Assembly (NCBI GenBank): GCA_002007465.1
Contig: LNAC01000780.1
Coordinates: forward strand, 186,001-250,000
Length of the DNA: 64,000 nucleotides
Direction: 5' to 3'
From: Ailurus styani
Lineage: Eukaryota > Chordata > Mammalia > Carnivora > Ailuridae
The notes below the pieces were generated by a model. That model did no database searches, was not told the origin of the DNA, and was given only the letters and a program-made list of their open reading frames with translations. Each line of letters opens with the position of its first letter. The stretch's first letter is position 1. Shown piece after piece: positions 1 to 12,390 of this stretch. The position numbers were made by a program, and so were the translations under genes.

Positions 1-1240
1 TTCAGAGAGTGTCTCCCTCAACCTCCCTGTGGCTCTTCTTCACAAAACTGCCACTGGCATGAATATGGTTTTAAACAGTCCAGTTTGTATTAAAAAATAA
101 TTAATATTCAGGGATTGGATCTGTTTCCGCAAGGACACGTCGATTCTTGCTGAAGCAGTAGGCATTGCATAAAAGTCGTTTGAGTGAAGAAGACGGGGGA
201 CAGCCCTCTGGGAACCATTATCCCCCATAAAATTTCATAGTTACACTTTCAAGTGGCCCAAGGCCATAGTTCATGCAGATCCTATAAGCACAAAAGCAGC
301 ACGTAAAGCGTATTTGTTTATGGTATAGGTTGATGGAGAAATGAGAATTTCCACAAGGGCAGGCAGCCAAGCCACAGCAGAGTGGGATCCTCCAGAACTT
401 TACAAGCTTGAGGGCACTGGCCAAGCAGGGGGAGGGGAGCCAGAAATCCTGCCTCCAAAATGAAAGGTGGCCCCAGCTGTGAGGACTCTCTCCTGACTCA
501 AAACCCCCGACAGACTTTAACTCCCTTTGGAGATGAGCATTCTTTTACATTGTATTTATTTCTGTCTACTCTCCCTTAAGAAACCAAGAATTTCTTTGAT
601 AAGAGAACGTGTATTTCATTCAGCCTTATTCCTGATGCACAGTCTAGCACAGGTAATAAAAATTCTGTGTTTGGTTGTGTTGACCGATTATATATCTTTG
701 AGGGAAAATACACAGTTTAATAGAGTTATTTTTTAACATGATTCTCTGCACCAACAGAAGTTCATGGAAGAATTTACCAATCAGCAAATATTTACTACCA
801 AAGGTCTTTATTTCTCAGAATCTATAAATTTAAAGCAGAAAACTTTAAAAGAAGATGATGTATACCTCAATTTTGTGAACTCTGTTCCCAAAAAATTGTA
901 ACTCTCAAAGTTCTGGAGAATCATAATAAACACTTATATATTAAGGGATTAAGGACATAGGACGTTTTTGGAAAAGCTTATTTTTTTAAACTCGGGTGTC
1001 CATAAATTTTATGATGCATTGAAATTTTCTATCATCTAACACCTACTATCACTTCTATGGAGTTGACATTCCTGAGCACACACTTTGGGAAACGTTGCCC
1101 TGTCACAGGATTTCATGAGAAAATAAAATAAATATATTTTACCTCAATTTTTCCAGATGTGCTTGCCTTGACAATCCTTAGTAAAGAATTTCAGGATTAC
1201 ACTGGTCCTTGGTTAACTTTTGGTAGTTATATAACAGTAA
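1..1240. other. AT-rich unique DNA, nothing assigned
   Basis: No repeat family, RNA gene or coding signal was recognised here. The short open frames on both strands (under 70 codons) have no domain-like composition. The last part is markedly AT-rich. Confidence 0.5.
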
Positions 1241-1562
1241 ATAGATTTATTTAGTATATTATTATTTGTTATGCTAACAAAACAAAACAAAAATCTCAGT
1301 GGCTTAAAACAACAAGTGAGGAGGGAGTACACAGAAAGTGCTCAGCATATCTGAGACCTTCCAAAATTTTGCTGATGGAGGCTCCAGTCTCCACATATGA
1401 TCCACAAAGCAGAACACAAGGGGCATGGTGAATTGTGAAAGGATGCCTTAAAAACATCCATCTAGAAGTTACAAATCACCTCTGCTTGCAATTCATTTGC
1501 CAAAGCAAATCGTATGACCATGCTTCACATTACAGAAGATAGGAAGGTGCAATCCTACCCCT
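1241..1562 (+). repeat. MaLR/MLT1-like LTR remnant
   Basis: A GTGGCTTAAAACAACA motif near 1300 is typical of MLT1/MaLR LTR 5' halves. The end of the block (about 1490-1560) has the CCAAAGCAAATC..ATGACCATGC arrangement seen at MaLR LTR 3' halves. The middle is too diverged to align by eye. A T-run follows at about 1585-1601. Family placement is tentative. Confidence 0.4.
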
Positions 1563-1689
1563 GTTGCCAAAATGAGAGAACTGACTTTTTTTTTTTTTTT
1601 TGGCAAATTAAACTAATGATTGCAACATATAGGCACATTTCTTAAAAAGAAACCATGGAGAGCTTTTAAAATGTAAGATGGTAAGGAGT

Positions 1690-2075
1690 CTTATACTTGA
1701 AGTCCTCCAGTGGCCTAGCAACACTGAGAATAAAACTCAAACTCCTTGCCCTGGGCTTGACCCAGCCCCATCTCTTAACAAGCAAGGCTTAATGACTAGG
1801 CTCCAACACTCTAGGTCCTCTTGGGTCGGAGTCTTGGAGCTTGTGTCTTTGCCTAAAGTGTTCCTCCCATAAATTTTACTTTTCTCATCACTCAGTTCTC
1901 AGATTACAATTTATCTTATGTTCCATTACGTGAAACTGATATTTTTCTTTATAGTGCCTTTCACCAGTTTGGATGATCCTGTTTATTTACTCAATTAGAT
2001 GTGTCTAATAGAATACCTGACAGATTGCATGTTTCTCAATGTTTGTTGAACGTGTAAATGATGAAATGAAGGAAT
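1690..2075 (-). repeat. L2 LINE 3' end, antisense
   Basis: Read on the plus strand, this has the usual order of an antisense L2 3' end: CTCCAGTGGCCTAGC, then AAACTCAAACTCCTTGCC, a C/T-rich middle, and a final AATGTTTGTTGAACG motif at about 2038-2055. It is an ancient mammalian LINE fragment, strongly diverged. Confidence 0.6.
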
Positions 2076-2284
2076 TTTTAAAAATTCCCTATTCACTATA
2101 CTGTACTACCTCTAAACATGTGGATGAGAACATGAAGTTGCAATGAGCACAAATTCTTTCAAATTCATAGTTGTTGGAATTTCATACAAAACATTAACTC
2201 TGATGTTATTTAAGCACTGTCTAAAAACTTTCAGTGATGCACCAGTTCCTTAGAATAACATAGAAAATAACTTTATAAACCTGG

Positions 2285-3110
2285 AACTCTTTTGAGATTT
2301 TCAGATCCAATTCTAATGTGTGTGGGGGAGGGGAGGAGGTCTCCTCACCCCCACAACACCAGCAAGGTATCCAAGAATTCAACTCAGTTCTGACACTCTA
2401 ATCAGAGATAACACCAGATTGGCCGGTTAAGTGTTCATTTTACAAGACCGCCTCCCCACCCTCCACCCAACTTTCAAGGCCAGTTGCAAGCCCCAGGCTG
2501 TTACCTCTGCTTCTGACCAACTGGCTAGACTGGAGGTTTCAGGGATCTTCTCCTTATGTTCTCTTAATTCGAAAGAGTGGCTCACAACTCTCGGGGAAAC
2601 ACTTAGTTTTATGATAAAGGATACAAATCGATAGCCAGATGAAAAGACATGTAGGGTTAGGCATGGGGAAAGGGCATGGAGCTCCCATGCCTTCTCCAAG
2701 TGCGCCACTCTCCCCACATCTCCAGGAGTTCATCATTCTGGACGATCTCCAAACCCTGCTCTTTTGGCTTTTTATGGAGGCTTTATTGCATAGTCAGGAT
2801 TGATTAAGTCATTGTCCATTGACTGACTCAACCTCCAGCCCCTCTCCTCTCTCTGGAGTGTGTAAGAGGAGGGCAACTGAAAATTCTAACCCCCTAATCA
2901 CCTGGTTGGTCCTCCTGGAAGCCAGTGCACCCTGCTCTTAGGCGAAATCTAAAAATCACCTTCACTAACATAACAGAAGATGCCTGAGACCCCTAATACT
3001 TAGGAAATTCCAAGAGTTTGTGGAAATGTGGGCCAGAAACTAAACAAAGACCAAATCATTTGGATGACCAAATATATATTTCTTATAAATCACAATATCA
3101 TAGGAACCAA
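2285..3110 (+). repeat. ERVL-type LTR-like remnant
   Basis: Several landmarks match an old LTR seen in many mammals: a G-rich then C-rich start (2320-2360), TTTTTATGGAGGCTTTATTGCATAG near 2770, a TGATTAAGTCATTG..CCATTGACTGACTCAACCTCCAGCCCC block, GGAAATTCCAAGAG near 3003, and a terminal TATATTTCTTATAAATCACAATATC at about 3074-3098. The exact family cannot be named safely without a library search. Open frames at 2427-2736 lie inside it and are not genes. Confidence 0.45.
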
Positions 3111-3414
3111 TATACTTTTCTAGATTAAATTACATCAATCTCTCCCTCTTGATGCACAATAAACATTAACCAAATGAACAACTAGCCATCTCTCTAAATT
3201 CATAACAAAGTATATATTCCAGTGAAAGAAACCCTTCAACCTCCTGGAATCAAGCCTAGAAGTATTTATATATATTTTGCTGCTGCAGGGAAAGATCATC
3301 CTTCTTCCTCTAAATCCAGTCCCTCCATACCTGTTCTAGATCTATCTCGTCTTGTCTCCTCAGGAAGTTGATTCCTTTATGATACTTTTACCTATTTTTT
3401 TCTTTTTTAAAGAT

Positions 3415-4239
3415 AGTTTTATTGAAGTATAATTGCCACACAATTAACTTTACCTATTTAAAGTGTATGATTTGGTAAGTGTATCAGAAGATACTTTTCA
3501 CACTTTTGTACACCTGTGAAATGAATCATCGGCACCATCAAAATAGTCAACCTAGGTACCCCCTGGAAAACCCTCCTCTCCTGTCACTCTCTGAAATCTC
3601 CCCACTGGCTGCAGGCAAAACTCTGAAATGCTTTCAGAAACCGTGTATTATTTTGTGTTTTCCAGAATTTTAGATGAATGGGATCCTACAGTATGTATCC
3701 TCCTTATTATGGCTTCTTTCACACATCTTAATTATTTTGAGATTCGTCCATGTTGAGCCATGTTATTGCTGAATAGTATTTCTTTGGATAGATATGACAG
3801 TTTGTTTATACATTCACCTGTTGATGGACATTTGGGTTATTTTTAATTTTTATTATGACAAATAAGGTGGCTATGCATATTCTTGTATAAGTGTTTGTAG
3901 GATCACATGTTTTATTTCTCTAGGGTAAATATCTACACGTGGATTGGCTGGACTATCTGGTAAGTCATACATTTAAATTTTTAAGAAATTGCCAAACTGT
4001 TTTCCAAAGTGTTTATACCATTTTACATTCCCATCAACACTGTATGAGAGTTTAATTCCCCTAGACTCTCATTAGCACTCACTATAGTCAGCTTTAAAAA
4101 ATATGTTAACTGTTGTAACTGTTAGTAGTGTAGTAGTATATCATGTTTTTAATTGAATTTTGCTAATGATTAATAATGGTGAGCATTTTTACTTTTTTGC
4201 CATCTGTATATTCTCTTTGGTTATGTGCCTGTTCCAACC
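3415..4239 (-). repeat. Old L1M 3' end, antisense, part 1
   Basis: The plus strand reads the antisense of an L1M 3'UTR and ORF2 end: TTTTATTGAAGTATAATTGCC at the left, ATTTTGAGATTCGTCCATGTTG near 3740, CCTGTTGATGGACATTTGGGTTA near 3818, and TTTCCAAAGTGTTTATACCATTTTACATTCCCA near 4000. It is interrupted at 4249 by a younger L1 and resumes at 4621. Confidence 0.85.
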
Positions 4240-4248
4240 TTTGCCTAT

Positions 4249-4611
4249 TTTTTTGTATTTTAATTTTTTAAAATTTTTTATTTAAATTCAATGTAGTTAA
4301 CATACAGTGTATTATTAGTTTCAGGGGTAGAATTTAGTGCGTCATCAGTTGCATATAACACCCAGTGCTCATTCCATCCTGTGCCCTCCTTAATGCCCGT
4401 CACCCAGTTACCCCATCCCCCCACCCACCTCCTCTCCATTGACCCTCAGTTTGTTTCCTAGAGGTAAGAGTCCCTTATGGTTTGTCTCCCTCTCTGTTTT
4501 TAATCTCATTTTATTCTTCCTTTCCTTCCCCTATGTTCATCTGTTTTGTTTCTTAAATTCCACATATGAGTGAAATCATTTGGCATTTGTCTTTCTCTGA
4601 CTTATTTCACT
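4249..4611 (-). mobile_element. Young carnivore L1 3' end nested in old L1
   Basis: This 5'-truncated insertion reads antisense as TTCAATGTAGTTAACATACAG, CAGTTGCATATAACACCCAG, and TCCACATATGAGTGAAATCAT. The same sequence appears at 41045-41330. It is flanked by a 9-bp duplication, TTTGCCTAT, at 4240-4248 and 4612-4620. The host L1M is collinear across the insertion. Confidence 0.85.
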
Positions 4612-4620
4612 TTTGCCTAT

Positions 4621-4760
4621 ATTTTTAATCACGTTGTTTGTTTTCTTATTAATGCACTTCAAGAGCTCTTTTTATATTCTAGCTGTAAGTCCTTTATCAT
4701 AACAGACATAATTTGCAAACATTTTTATCCATCTGGATGTTTCATAAGCATTTCAACTTT
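4621..4760 (-). repeat. Old L1M 3' end, antisense, part 2
   Basis: This continues the element at 3415: GTTGTTTGTTTTCTTATT then AAGAGCTCTTTTTATATTCTAG and AAGTCCTTTATCATA are standard antisense L1M landmarks in the expected order. Confidence 0.75.
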
Positions 4761-4860
4761 TAGTTCAAGTCAGAAATTTAAAAAACTGTCCCAAAACCTT
4801 ACTCTGGTATTCCCTTTCTTGGCAAATCCTTCTGGTTTGCCAAAACAGAATCATGGCAAT

Positions 4861-5560
4861 TGTCTTTAACTTCTTCCTCTATTTCATTTCTCCTCCTTCT
4901 CTCACATCAGTCAGTCACCCAGTCATGTCTATTTGACCTCGTAGATAGCTCCACTCACCCCCACTATCTCTCTTTGCTCTCCTCACTGGTTTCCCTGGCT
5001 ACAGTTTTATTCACTCCAATCCAGTCCCCTGTAATGGCCAATGTGGCTTTGTCCATATGCCACTGCTTTGATGACCTGGCTGTTTTACAGGGACCTTTTC
5101 AGGGACTTATATGACTCCATTGGGAAATGTTTCTTTAAACTTTATCCTGACCGGGAAGACCCATCATCATCTCTCCCTTGACTAGTACTTTCTGTTCTCC
5201 TCCACCCTACCTCTTCTACATCATATTCCAAGCAGATGGAACCACTTCTAGACTCTCAGAAGTATTACCATCATTTTCCTGTCCCTCAGGCCCTCACCGG
5301 TGCTTCCCTTTCTACCTAGAACAAAAAAGAACACTAATTTTTGGGGACTATCTCCTACTTGTCTTATTTTCCTTGTGGAATGTACGTTCTATGAGGCCAC
5401 AGATTTTGTCATGTTCATCACTGGATTCATGTGCAAAAATGTCCATCCTTAAAGACCAGACAGAAGGCACCACTTCTATAAAGCCATCAACAAGCTACCA
5501 GGTAAAATTAGTTTCATCTTTGCCTGTTCTCTTGTAGTCCTGTGTGCCTCCTACCAGGTC
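4861..5560 (-). repeat. L2 LINE 3' end, antisense
   Basis: C/T-rich antisense L2 signature: TCACTGGTTTCCCTGGC, then a block around 5330-5440 reading TTGTGGAATGTACGTTCTATGAGGCC..TTTTGTC, which matches the L2 3'UTR motif for 'GTAAGCTCCATGAGGGCAGGG'. The open frame at 5178-5537 (119 codons) falls inside this repeat and is not a gene. Confidence 0.6.
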
Positions 5561-6334
5561 AGAAATCCTTCATTATTGCACTTACTTTCTACAGCTGAAG
5601 GGGGAGGTTTGCAAGGCCAAGGACAATGGTTTACTTGATCCATGAGATACAATCTCTAGAAGTCCCTAGCATACTACCTTCATGCATTTTATTTCCTTTT
5701 GTCTTTCCATAATTTTTTCCTTCCTGTACTCATAATAGGCACAATGGATTATTAAGTTAATACCATCAATCAATTAGAAAGTGATGGATATTATACTTCA
5801 AATAAATAGTAACTGTGAAATCCATAGAAACATAGATCTGTGTTTGCTATGATCAGATATGGGGCTCTATCTATCTATATAGTACATTTTCAACAAAGGT
5901 ACATTATTGAGTTTGAATTTCTTATGTGTATCACATGTGAACAGAGGCAGACACTTTCATGTAGATAGTTGTATACATATTTTATTTTTAGCCTATAAAT
6001 AGAATGTTCTGGAAGGGTATATATTGCTTCTACATATGTAGAACTATACGTAGACATACAATACCATATTTATGTAGCAGCTTGTAAAAACTTTAAGATA
6101 TAACCAGTTGCACCACAAAAAGTGGAAGATTTTAAAAATAGAAACCACACCTATCCACTGAGGGAAAGGGCTCACACACAGTGCTATCAGGGACACATTG
6201 TGACAGCCCAAGGTTTTTCTTGTGTAGTCAAAGAACTCCTTGGCAACTGATTTGAGGTTACGTTTCTCAAGCTATATCACCCCAAGAGCCAGCTATATCA
6301 GAGTCTCCCTGTGTGTCAAACATTCAGTTTGCAG
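5561..6334. other. Unassigned AT-rich DNA
   Basis: No recognisable repeat or coding signal. A short CTATCTATCTATAT run lies near 5868. Confidence 0.5.
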
Positions 6335-6440
6335 GACACCACCCTAAAGCCTCCACATCAGAATATCTGGGGATTGGGCCCATGACTTGGGATGTTTCAC
6401 AAACCCAACAGATGATTGTGCTGCGCCCTGCACCCTGGGA
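6335..6440 (+). repeat. MER5A-like hAT fragment
   Basis: CATCAGAATATCTGGGGATTGGGCCC followed by a TTCACAAACCCAACAGATGATTGTG segment has the order of the MER5A/MER5B non-autonomous hAT-Charlie family. It is diverged. Overlapping open frames on both strands (6313-6699) are spurious. Confidence 0.45.
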
Positions 6441-6954
6441 GTCAGTGATCCAAGGCACCCTGCCTCGGCCAAGCAGGCTTGCGTGGAAGAATGAGAGCAC
6501 GATGGGGCAGCAGCTGCGAGTGGGAAGTAAGAAATTCTGTGTGAAGCACAGAAGGCTGACTGCATGGTGGGTGCTGGCAGGCACAGGGACCGGAGTCACC
6601 AGGCTGTGGGTGATTACAGAACAAGGATTGTTTTAACAAGGACCTTCTGTTCCCCTTCAAGGTTAAGGAAACAAGACTCACAGCTGTCTGCTTTTCCACT
6701 TCTCACTTCCTTTTCACTCTCCTCCTGTTCTTTGACCTTTCCATGAACATGTTTTCCACCAGAAATATGTTCTGAAGCTTGGCAGAGCTCAGCGCTCCCC
6801 CCTCCTTCCTGTCTTGTCTCCTCCTGATGTCTTGCCATAGCAGATCCAGATTCTGGTTATGGATGAGGGCAGAGAGTGGCGGCCACCACCCGGCATCTTA
6901 GAAAAAGTCACTTCTGAAATCAAGTGACTATTGCTCTGCATGCTCAGAGAAAAT
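6441..6954. other. Unassigned, moderately GC-rich unique DNA
   Basis: Several overlapping short open frames occur on both strands (up to 107 codons), as expected of GC-richer non-coding DNA. None has a domain-like pattern. No repeat was recognised. Confidence 0.45.
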
Positions 6955-7090
6955 TAGGGGTGAGAGGCATTTTTAAATCATCTAGGCTAACACAGTCCTC
7001 ATTTTCAGCTAAAGAAACTGCTCAGAAAGCAGTGAAGAAACGAACTTAGCAGCCAACCTGATCTGGTATCTGGGATTCCACTCTCTCACT
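6955..7090 (-). repeat. MIR SINE, antisense
   Basis: AGTCCTCATTTTCAGCTAAAGAAACTG is the reverse complement of the MIR core (CAGTTTCCTCATCTGTAAAATGAGG type) with substitutions, followed by a degraded CATCTGGTATCTGGGATTCCA MIR tail-side block. Confidence 0.55.
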
Positions 7091-8429
7091 TCATCTTCTT
7101 CCAGAAAGCCACTGTAATGCATTTTTAAATGCAACTGTTGTCTATTACCGTCTGTAGGCACCACATAAATAATTTTAAAGTGTAAATGAAACATTGAATG
7201 GTTAATTGATTAATGACTGAATGATGAATGTACATATTGATGAAAAAAGAGAATTAAGAATGGGTTTCAGTATCAGGTAGACAGCCTATGGTTGTTAGAA
7301 ACCCAAATGCGGTCAATAAACTGCTTTTTAGAAAAGCTCTTCATTATCTGTAATTTGTTATTCTATATTGCATTATGGGTTACCTAACATATACATGACA
7401 CTTGACCTTACAAAACACTTCTCATATGTAATTCTATTTGATCCTTTTACAAATATTAACGATATTCATAAACTTTCCCATAAGCTTTAACCAAAAAACC
7501 TGGTGTTGGGAGACATGAAGAAATTTGACATGCAGCTAGCTACAGGCAGCTTTGGAACACAAACCCATACCTGTTGACGATGAAGGTGCAAGACATCACT
7601 TACAGAAGCCCTTCCGAGAAACCTGTTATAGTAAACTCAGAATGTCTCACTATTTGATTATTTAAGCCAAATAGGTGGAAATGCTTTCTATTTTATATGT
7701 AAATACTATAAATTAGCTGCACTGGGGAGAAAAAGGAATCACAGTAACTGGATTTAAAATTTAAGAAGAAATAGGTAAAGATAGAGAAGGAGAGCAGAAG
7801 TGCAGCTAAGGACTGCAGTGCATGATGACTGTGAAGTGTTTTCCTATAAGTATCCAGGTCCGCCACCACTGGCTCATGTATATCTTCTACCATTTTAAAT
7901 ACAATTATTAACTCTGGCCACACGAGGCTACTCAGAGTCCATCGGGAAATCATAGTAGTTGCTGCTTTCTGTGTTCCTACTTAATTTTTAAATTTATGTT
8001 AAATATTATTCTTTATTTAAAAGGAAAAACATTTCTGCAGAGTACAAACAAATGTGCTTTATGATTTATTTTAAAATATATAAAATATAATTGCAAATAT
8101 ACGTTTACTGCTATTCTATTTATAAATAACACTTCAGGGCTGTAGAGGGTGACTTTTGGCCTGGTCAGATGCATATTGATAGGTCATTAGAAATAGTCTG
8201 AAAAGGGTTTGTTGCCTCAGTGATATTCCAGCGGGCCCAGGGGTCTGGGATTGTTGAGAGAGTCCTCCATGGTGAAGAGAAAGCTGCTCCTCTTTGCACT
8301 TTCTTCTCCTGAGAAAGCAGAAGAATTTTCAGTGGTCTCTCTGAATTTCAGAAGCAGCAGTCAACAAATTTGGATACCTCCTCCAAACAGTTGGGCAAAT
8401 GACTTCAAAGACTTCCATCTTTGATTTGG
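7091..8429. other. Unassigned AT-rich unique DNA
   Basis: No coding or repeat signature recognised. The 86-codon minus-strand frame at 7693-7953 has no recognisable domain. Confidence 0.5.
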
Positions 8430-8965
8430 TATATTCATTACTTACTGCTACATAATGCGTTAGCTCTAATTTATCAGTTTAAAACAATAAAAATGTATTC
8501 TCTCCTTGTTTCTGTAGGTTAGAAGTCTGGGAGCACCTTAATTGGATCGTCTGGCTCAGGGTGTGTCACAAGGGTGGGGAGTGATCAACGTGTTTGTTGG
8601 GGTTGCAAAGTTTAACCTGGGGAGCATTAGCTTAAAAGCCCACTCATGAGCCTTCCAAAGATTCTCTTCCAAGCTCACTGGTTCTTGACTGGACAGCCTT
8701 ATGTTTCTGTCCATAGAGCTCTTCACAACATGGAAGCTTGCTTCCCCCAGAATGAAGGCTTCAAGAGTGAAATAGACTGAGAGAAGAAAGTTACAGTCTT
8801 TTTGTACCCTAACCTCAGAAGTGATAGCCCCTCAATTTTGCTACTTGTCTTTTTCTAGATGTGAATACCCAGTTCTAGGCCACATTCAAAAGGAAGGAAT
8901 TATGTAAGGGAGGGAGTGAATATTAGCAGTCAGAAATTATTAGAAGCCCACTTTAGAGGCTATCA
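8430..8965 (+). repeat. MLT1-type MaLR solo LTR
   Basis: The block follows the MLT1 LTR order: TTACTGCTACATAATGCG start, AGTTTAAAACAATAAAAATGTATTCTCTC, GTCTGGCTCAGGGTGTGTCAC, TCCATAGAGCTCTTCACAACATGG, CTTGCTTCCCCCAGAATGAAGG, and CCTAACCTCAGAAGTGATAGCC. No internal region follows, so it is a solo LTR or fragment. A second copy of the same family lies at 33505-33990. Confidence 0.75.
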
Positions 8966-10439
8966 ATTTGGAGATCAGAGCAAAAGGAAGCTTTCTAGTT
9001 AGTATATAGACTGTAAAGCAAGGAGTTTTGTCTCCTAACCCTTAGGACTTGATGATAGGAAAGTACCTGGGTCAGATCAGGAGGCAACATGGAGCTTGTA
9101 AAAAAAAAATGAAAAACAAAACAAAAAAAAAAACCAAAACAAACAAACAAAAAAACCACCTAAAAATAACAGTAGTGGACTCCTAGACAATTCAGCTAAG
9201 ATCTTGGAAAAAAGTCATGGTTCTTCCATAACTAACCATTCTATTTTTCTTAAATAGCTTTTAGAATTTGATTAGGTCTTGGAGAGACTGAACATATGTT
9301 CTTGAGAGACCAAGTGATCCTGCAATCTAAATTGCTCATGGTGAGCTGCATGTTGATTCAAATAGAAATAAAGTTAGGAGTCTAAAGCAGCCCTCCTTCA
9401 TCAAGTGGAAATAAATGGACTGTGGACCAGAAAGCCCTGAAGAATTGAGACTCTCTTTTCTTTGACTTCTACCTATTGTGACATAAATCTTTTCAAAGTT
9501 CATATTTAGATCTTTTAAAAAACATGTTGATTTATGTCCTTTTTAGGAAAGTTCTATTCCGTTAGTGTGTTCCAGTCACTCTTGTTCCAGAGTCTCTGGC
9601 TCTTCCTCAGGGAGGTTATACATATGATATTTTATCTTCGTAAGTATCATTTTCTTTCTCATATTTTTCATTCATTTCATCCTTTTGCATTGCCTTCTTG
9701 GAGAACCTTGCAGTGTTTCCCACAGTGTCATTGGTTTGTTATTTCAAAGTGCTGATTCTGATTCTAGAAGCTACTGGTAGGTTTTTAATTTGACTATGTT
9801 TTACCTTTCTTGATATAGTTCTTTATTCCATGCAGCATCCTTTTCAATGCAAACTGCCTTCTTTTAATTTCATCATACTTTCTCCTTACGGCTTTCCACT
9901 TCTGTTTCGTAGAAACGATTTCTTTTTTTACCCTAATGCCTATACCAGCTTTGAAACTTTATTTTTTAATTATTTTCATGCTCTAAAACATTTTGGTCTT
10001 AGGAATCCTTTACACTCTTACAAATTACAGAGGACTCAAAATAGGTTTTATTCTGTAGATTATATCTGTTGATGTTTACTGCACTAGAAATTAAAACTGA
10101 GAAAAATTTAAAGACTTAGTTAATAGTTTATTAAAAATAATATGAACACATTACAAGCTAACATAAAACATTTCTATAAACAATAACTATACTCCCCCCC
10201 AATAAAACACAATAAGAGTAGTGTTGTTTTACATTTTTGCAAACTTCTTTAATGCTTGACCTATTGAAAGAGAGACAGTCTCATATCTGCTCCTATATTC
10301 AATCTGATACAAAATCACATGTCATGCATCCTCTCAAAAGTGCCACCTTATACTTTGAGAGAATGAAGTACAAAGTGCAAATAGCATCCCAATATTATTA
10401 TGAAAATAGTTTTTGCCTAATGTACCCTGTTGAAAGGGT
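8966..10439. other. Unassigned DNA with an A-rich stretch
   Basis: An A/AAAC-rich low-complexity stretch lies at about 9100-9162. A T-rich part (9480-9780) vaguely resembles antisense 5' regions of old L1/HAL1 but cannot be placed. AT-rich DNA with no genes continues to 10439. Confidence 0.4.
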
Positions 10440-10495
10440 CTCAGGACTCCATGTGTCCCTGGACCACACTTTGAAAATTACTGCTCTAATATATA
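10440..10495 (+). repeat. MER5-like right-end fragment
   Basis: CCATGTGTCCCTGGACCACACTTTGAAAATTACTGCTCT matches the right terminal part of MER5-type hAT elements, ending in the degenerate inverted repeat. The left end was not found. Confidence 0.4.
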
Positions 10496-10689
10496 TTTTT
10501 CAAAGGTTAGCTCTTCTGAGTCAGTACTGTAATTTCTCATTTCATTTCATGTCATTGATTCCTTCACTGTTATATCATTATTGGATAGGAGATACTTTTA
10601 TAATACAAGATTCACATAATACATTACAGAAATCCATTTCAGATTCTTGTGGCCAATGGAAGATGTGGTAAATTGCATTAATCCCCACC

Positions 10690-11270
10690 AGTGCTTCACA
10701 TTTCTCTGTCTCTGCATTGTATGCCATATAATCTTTCAATACCCTCATATTGAGGAAGACAGTGAGCTCCTGATTCTAGGCTCAGCCAATGATTTGGCCA
10801 GTGGGATACAAAAGGAGGCTTGAAATAGGCTGTGCTTCTGATGGTTCCATGGAAAGGACAGGCCAGAGCTAGTTCACTGGTCCCAGGAAGGAAGATGAGA
10901 GAAACTTGGCAGAGCTTCCAGGACAGTTTAGACCAGTGGAGTCCCATGAAGTTCACAGAACCAGGAGCTATATCAATAACTAACTATCGGGGCTCCTGGG
11001 TGGCTCAGTCGGTTAAGTGTCCATCTTTAGCTCAAGCCATGATCTCAGGGTTCTGGGACTGAGTCCCACATTGGACTCCTTGTTCAACAGGGAGGCTGCT
11101 TCTCCCTCTCCCTCTGCCTGCCACTCCCCCTGCTTGTGCTCTCTCCCTCTCTGTCAAATAAATAAATCTTTAAATAAAAAAATTTTTTTAAATAATAATA
11201 AAATAAATAACTGATTATGGTTTAAACCCCTAAATTTGTATTTATTAAATAGCAGTTGTTAACTGAGCCA
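10690..11270 (+). repeat. ERVL/MaLR-like LTR remnant split by a CanSINE
   Basis: CTCAGCCAATGATTTGGCCAGTGGGATA near 10785 and the distal TATTTATTAAATAGCAGTTGTTAACTGAG near 11237 resemble the two halves of an old mammalian LTR with the GCCACTGAGATTTTGGGGTTGTTTGTTA type of end. The two halves are separated by the CanSINE at 10989-11202. Family assignment is weak. Confidence 0.35.
10989..11202 (+). mobile_element. CanSINE (tRNA-derived), older type
   Basis: It starts with the head GGGGCTCCTGGGTGGCTCAG, carries the pol III B box (GGTTCTGGGACTGAG region, degraded), then the CT-rich block and an A/T-rich tail with AATAAATAAATC. Imperfect flanking duplication: AATAACTAACTAT (about 10975) and AATAACTGATTAT (about 11203). 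Confidence 0.9.
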
Positions 11271-12049
11271 AAGAAAGAAAGAAACAGTACTTACTGAACA
11301 CCTAGGAAATATACAAGACATGACGCTATTTGTCAATCGATTAATATAATCTGAGTAGTTAATTATGTTTTACAGGCTATCCAAGCTAGAAAACAGAATA
11401 GGTAATAGAACCTAGATATGTATGAAGACAAAAGCCCTCACTGTTTTCCTGGAAAAGTTAATGGGATTCCATAGGGACTGTTATGAGCACAGGCAAAAGA
11501 AATGATGTATGAATATTTAGACTTTTAAAGATCTCTCAGGTAGTGAGTTGATTGAGCAGTCAACGTGTATGTGGCATTCAGTTGGCTCTTTCCAACAAGA
11601 TTTAGAACATGTTTCTGTGTTACTGGAGGCTACCTTCCCTAGGCTGTCAATCATTCTTATTCTACATATTACTTAAACCATAAGAAGCTTTATCCCTGAT
11701 GTTTCCCCATCAAATCTTAAATGTTCCCATTAGGAACTATTTTATTGTTTAAACTACTGAACCACAGAATTCATCAGAACCTTATTAGTGAATTGTTCAT
11801 GATGGAGTTGTGATATTTTTGTTGTTGTCCAGTGGGGGACAAAACGAGTTTTTAGTAGTTGTCTCTCTGGAGAAATTTCTGTCATTACTTAGCTAAGGTT
11901 GGTAATGTTATTTATGGAGAACACAATTATTGTCTTTGATTAACTGAAGAGAATTGTATGGAATTGCTATTAAACTTATCCAGTATAGGTGCAGAGAGCT
12001 AAAATAGTGTCATCAAGGGATGGTACAAAGGAATAGATTTTAGACTAAG
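11271..12049. other. Unassigned AT-rich unique DNA
   Basis: No recognisable repeat, coding frame or RNA gene. Confidence 0.5.
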
Positions 12050-12390
12050 AGAAAGACAGTTTTTACAAATAGAGTACATCAGCTAGTGAGATTCCCATTA
12101 CTAGAGGCATTTAAGTGGAACATGGATGATCACTTACCAAGGATTCTACAGTCAGAGGCTCTCATCTGCTTCCATAGATGCTTGGCAAATCCCTCCTGCC
12201 TAATACATGTTTTTTGAAGGTCTGTGACCCCCTCCTACAGAATCATAGGCAAAACTGCCTGTAAGACTATTTTCTTGGAGAAGGTCCATAAATTGCATTA
12301 TTCTCAAAGGATCCCTGAGTGTTAGAAGATTAACGATTAGAAAAACATCCATTTATATGGAATGGGATTGGACTAGATGAACTCTATATC
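12050..12390 (+). repeat. Possible L3/CR1-like LINE 3' fragment
   Basis: CACTAGAGGCATTTAAGTGGAACATGGATGATCACTT near 12100 and GGGATTGGACTAGATGAACTC at about 12364-12384 resemble the conserved 3' region of CR1/L3 LINEs. The part between them (12190-12330) looks like a different insert that I could not identify. Confidence 0.35.
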
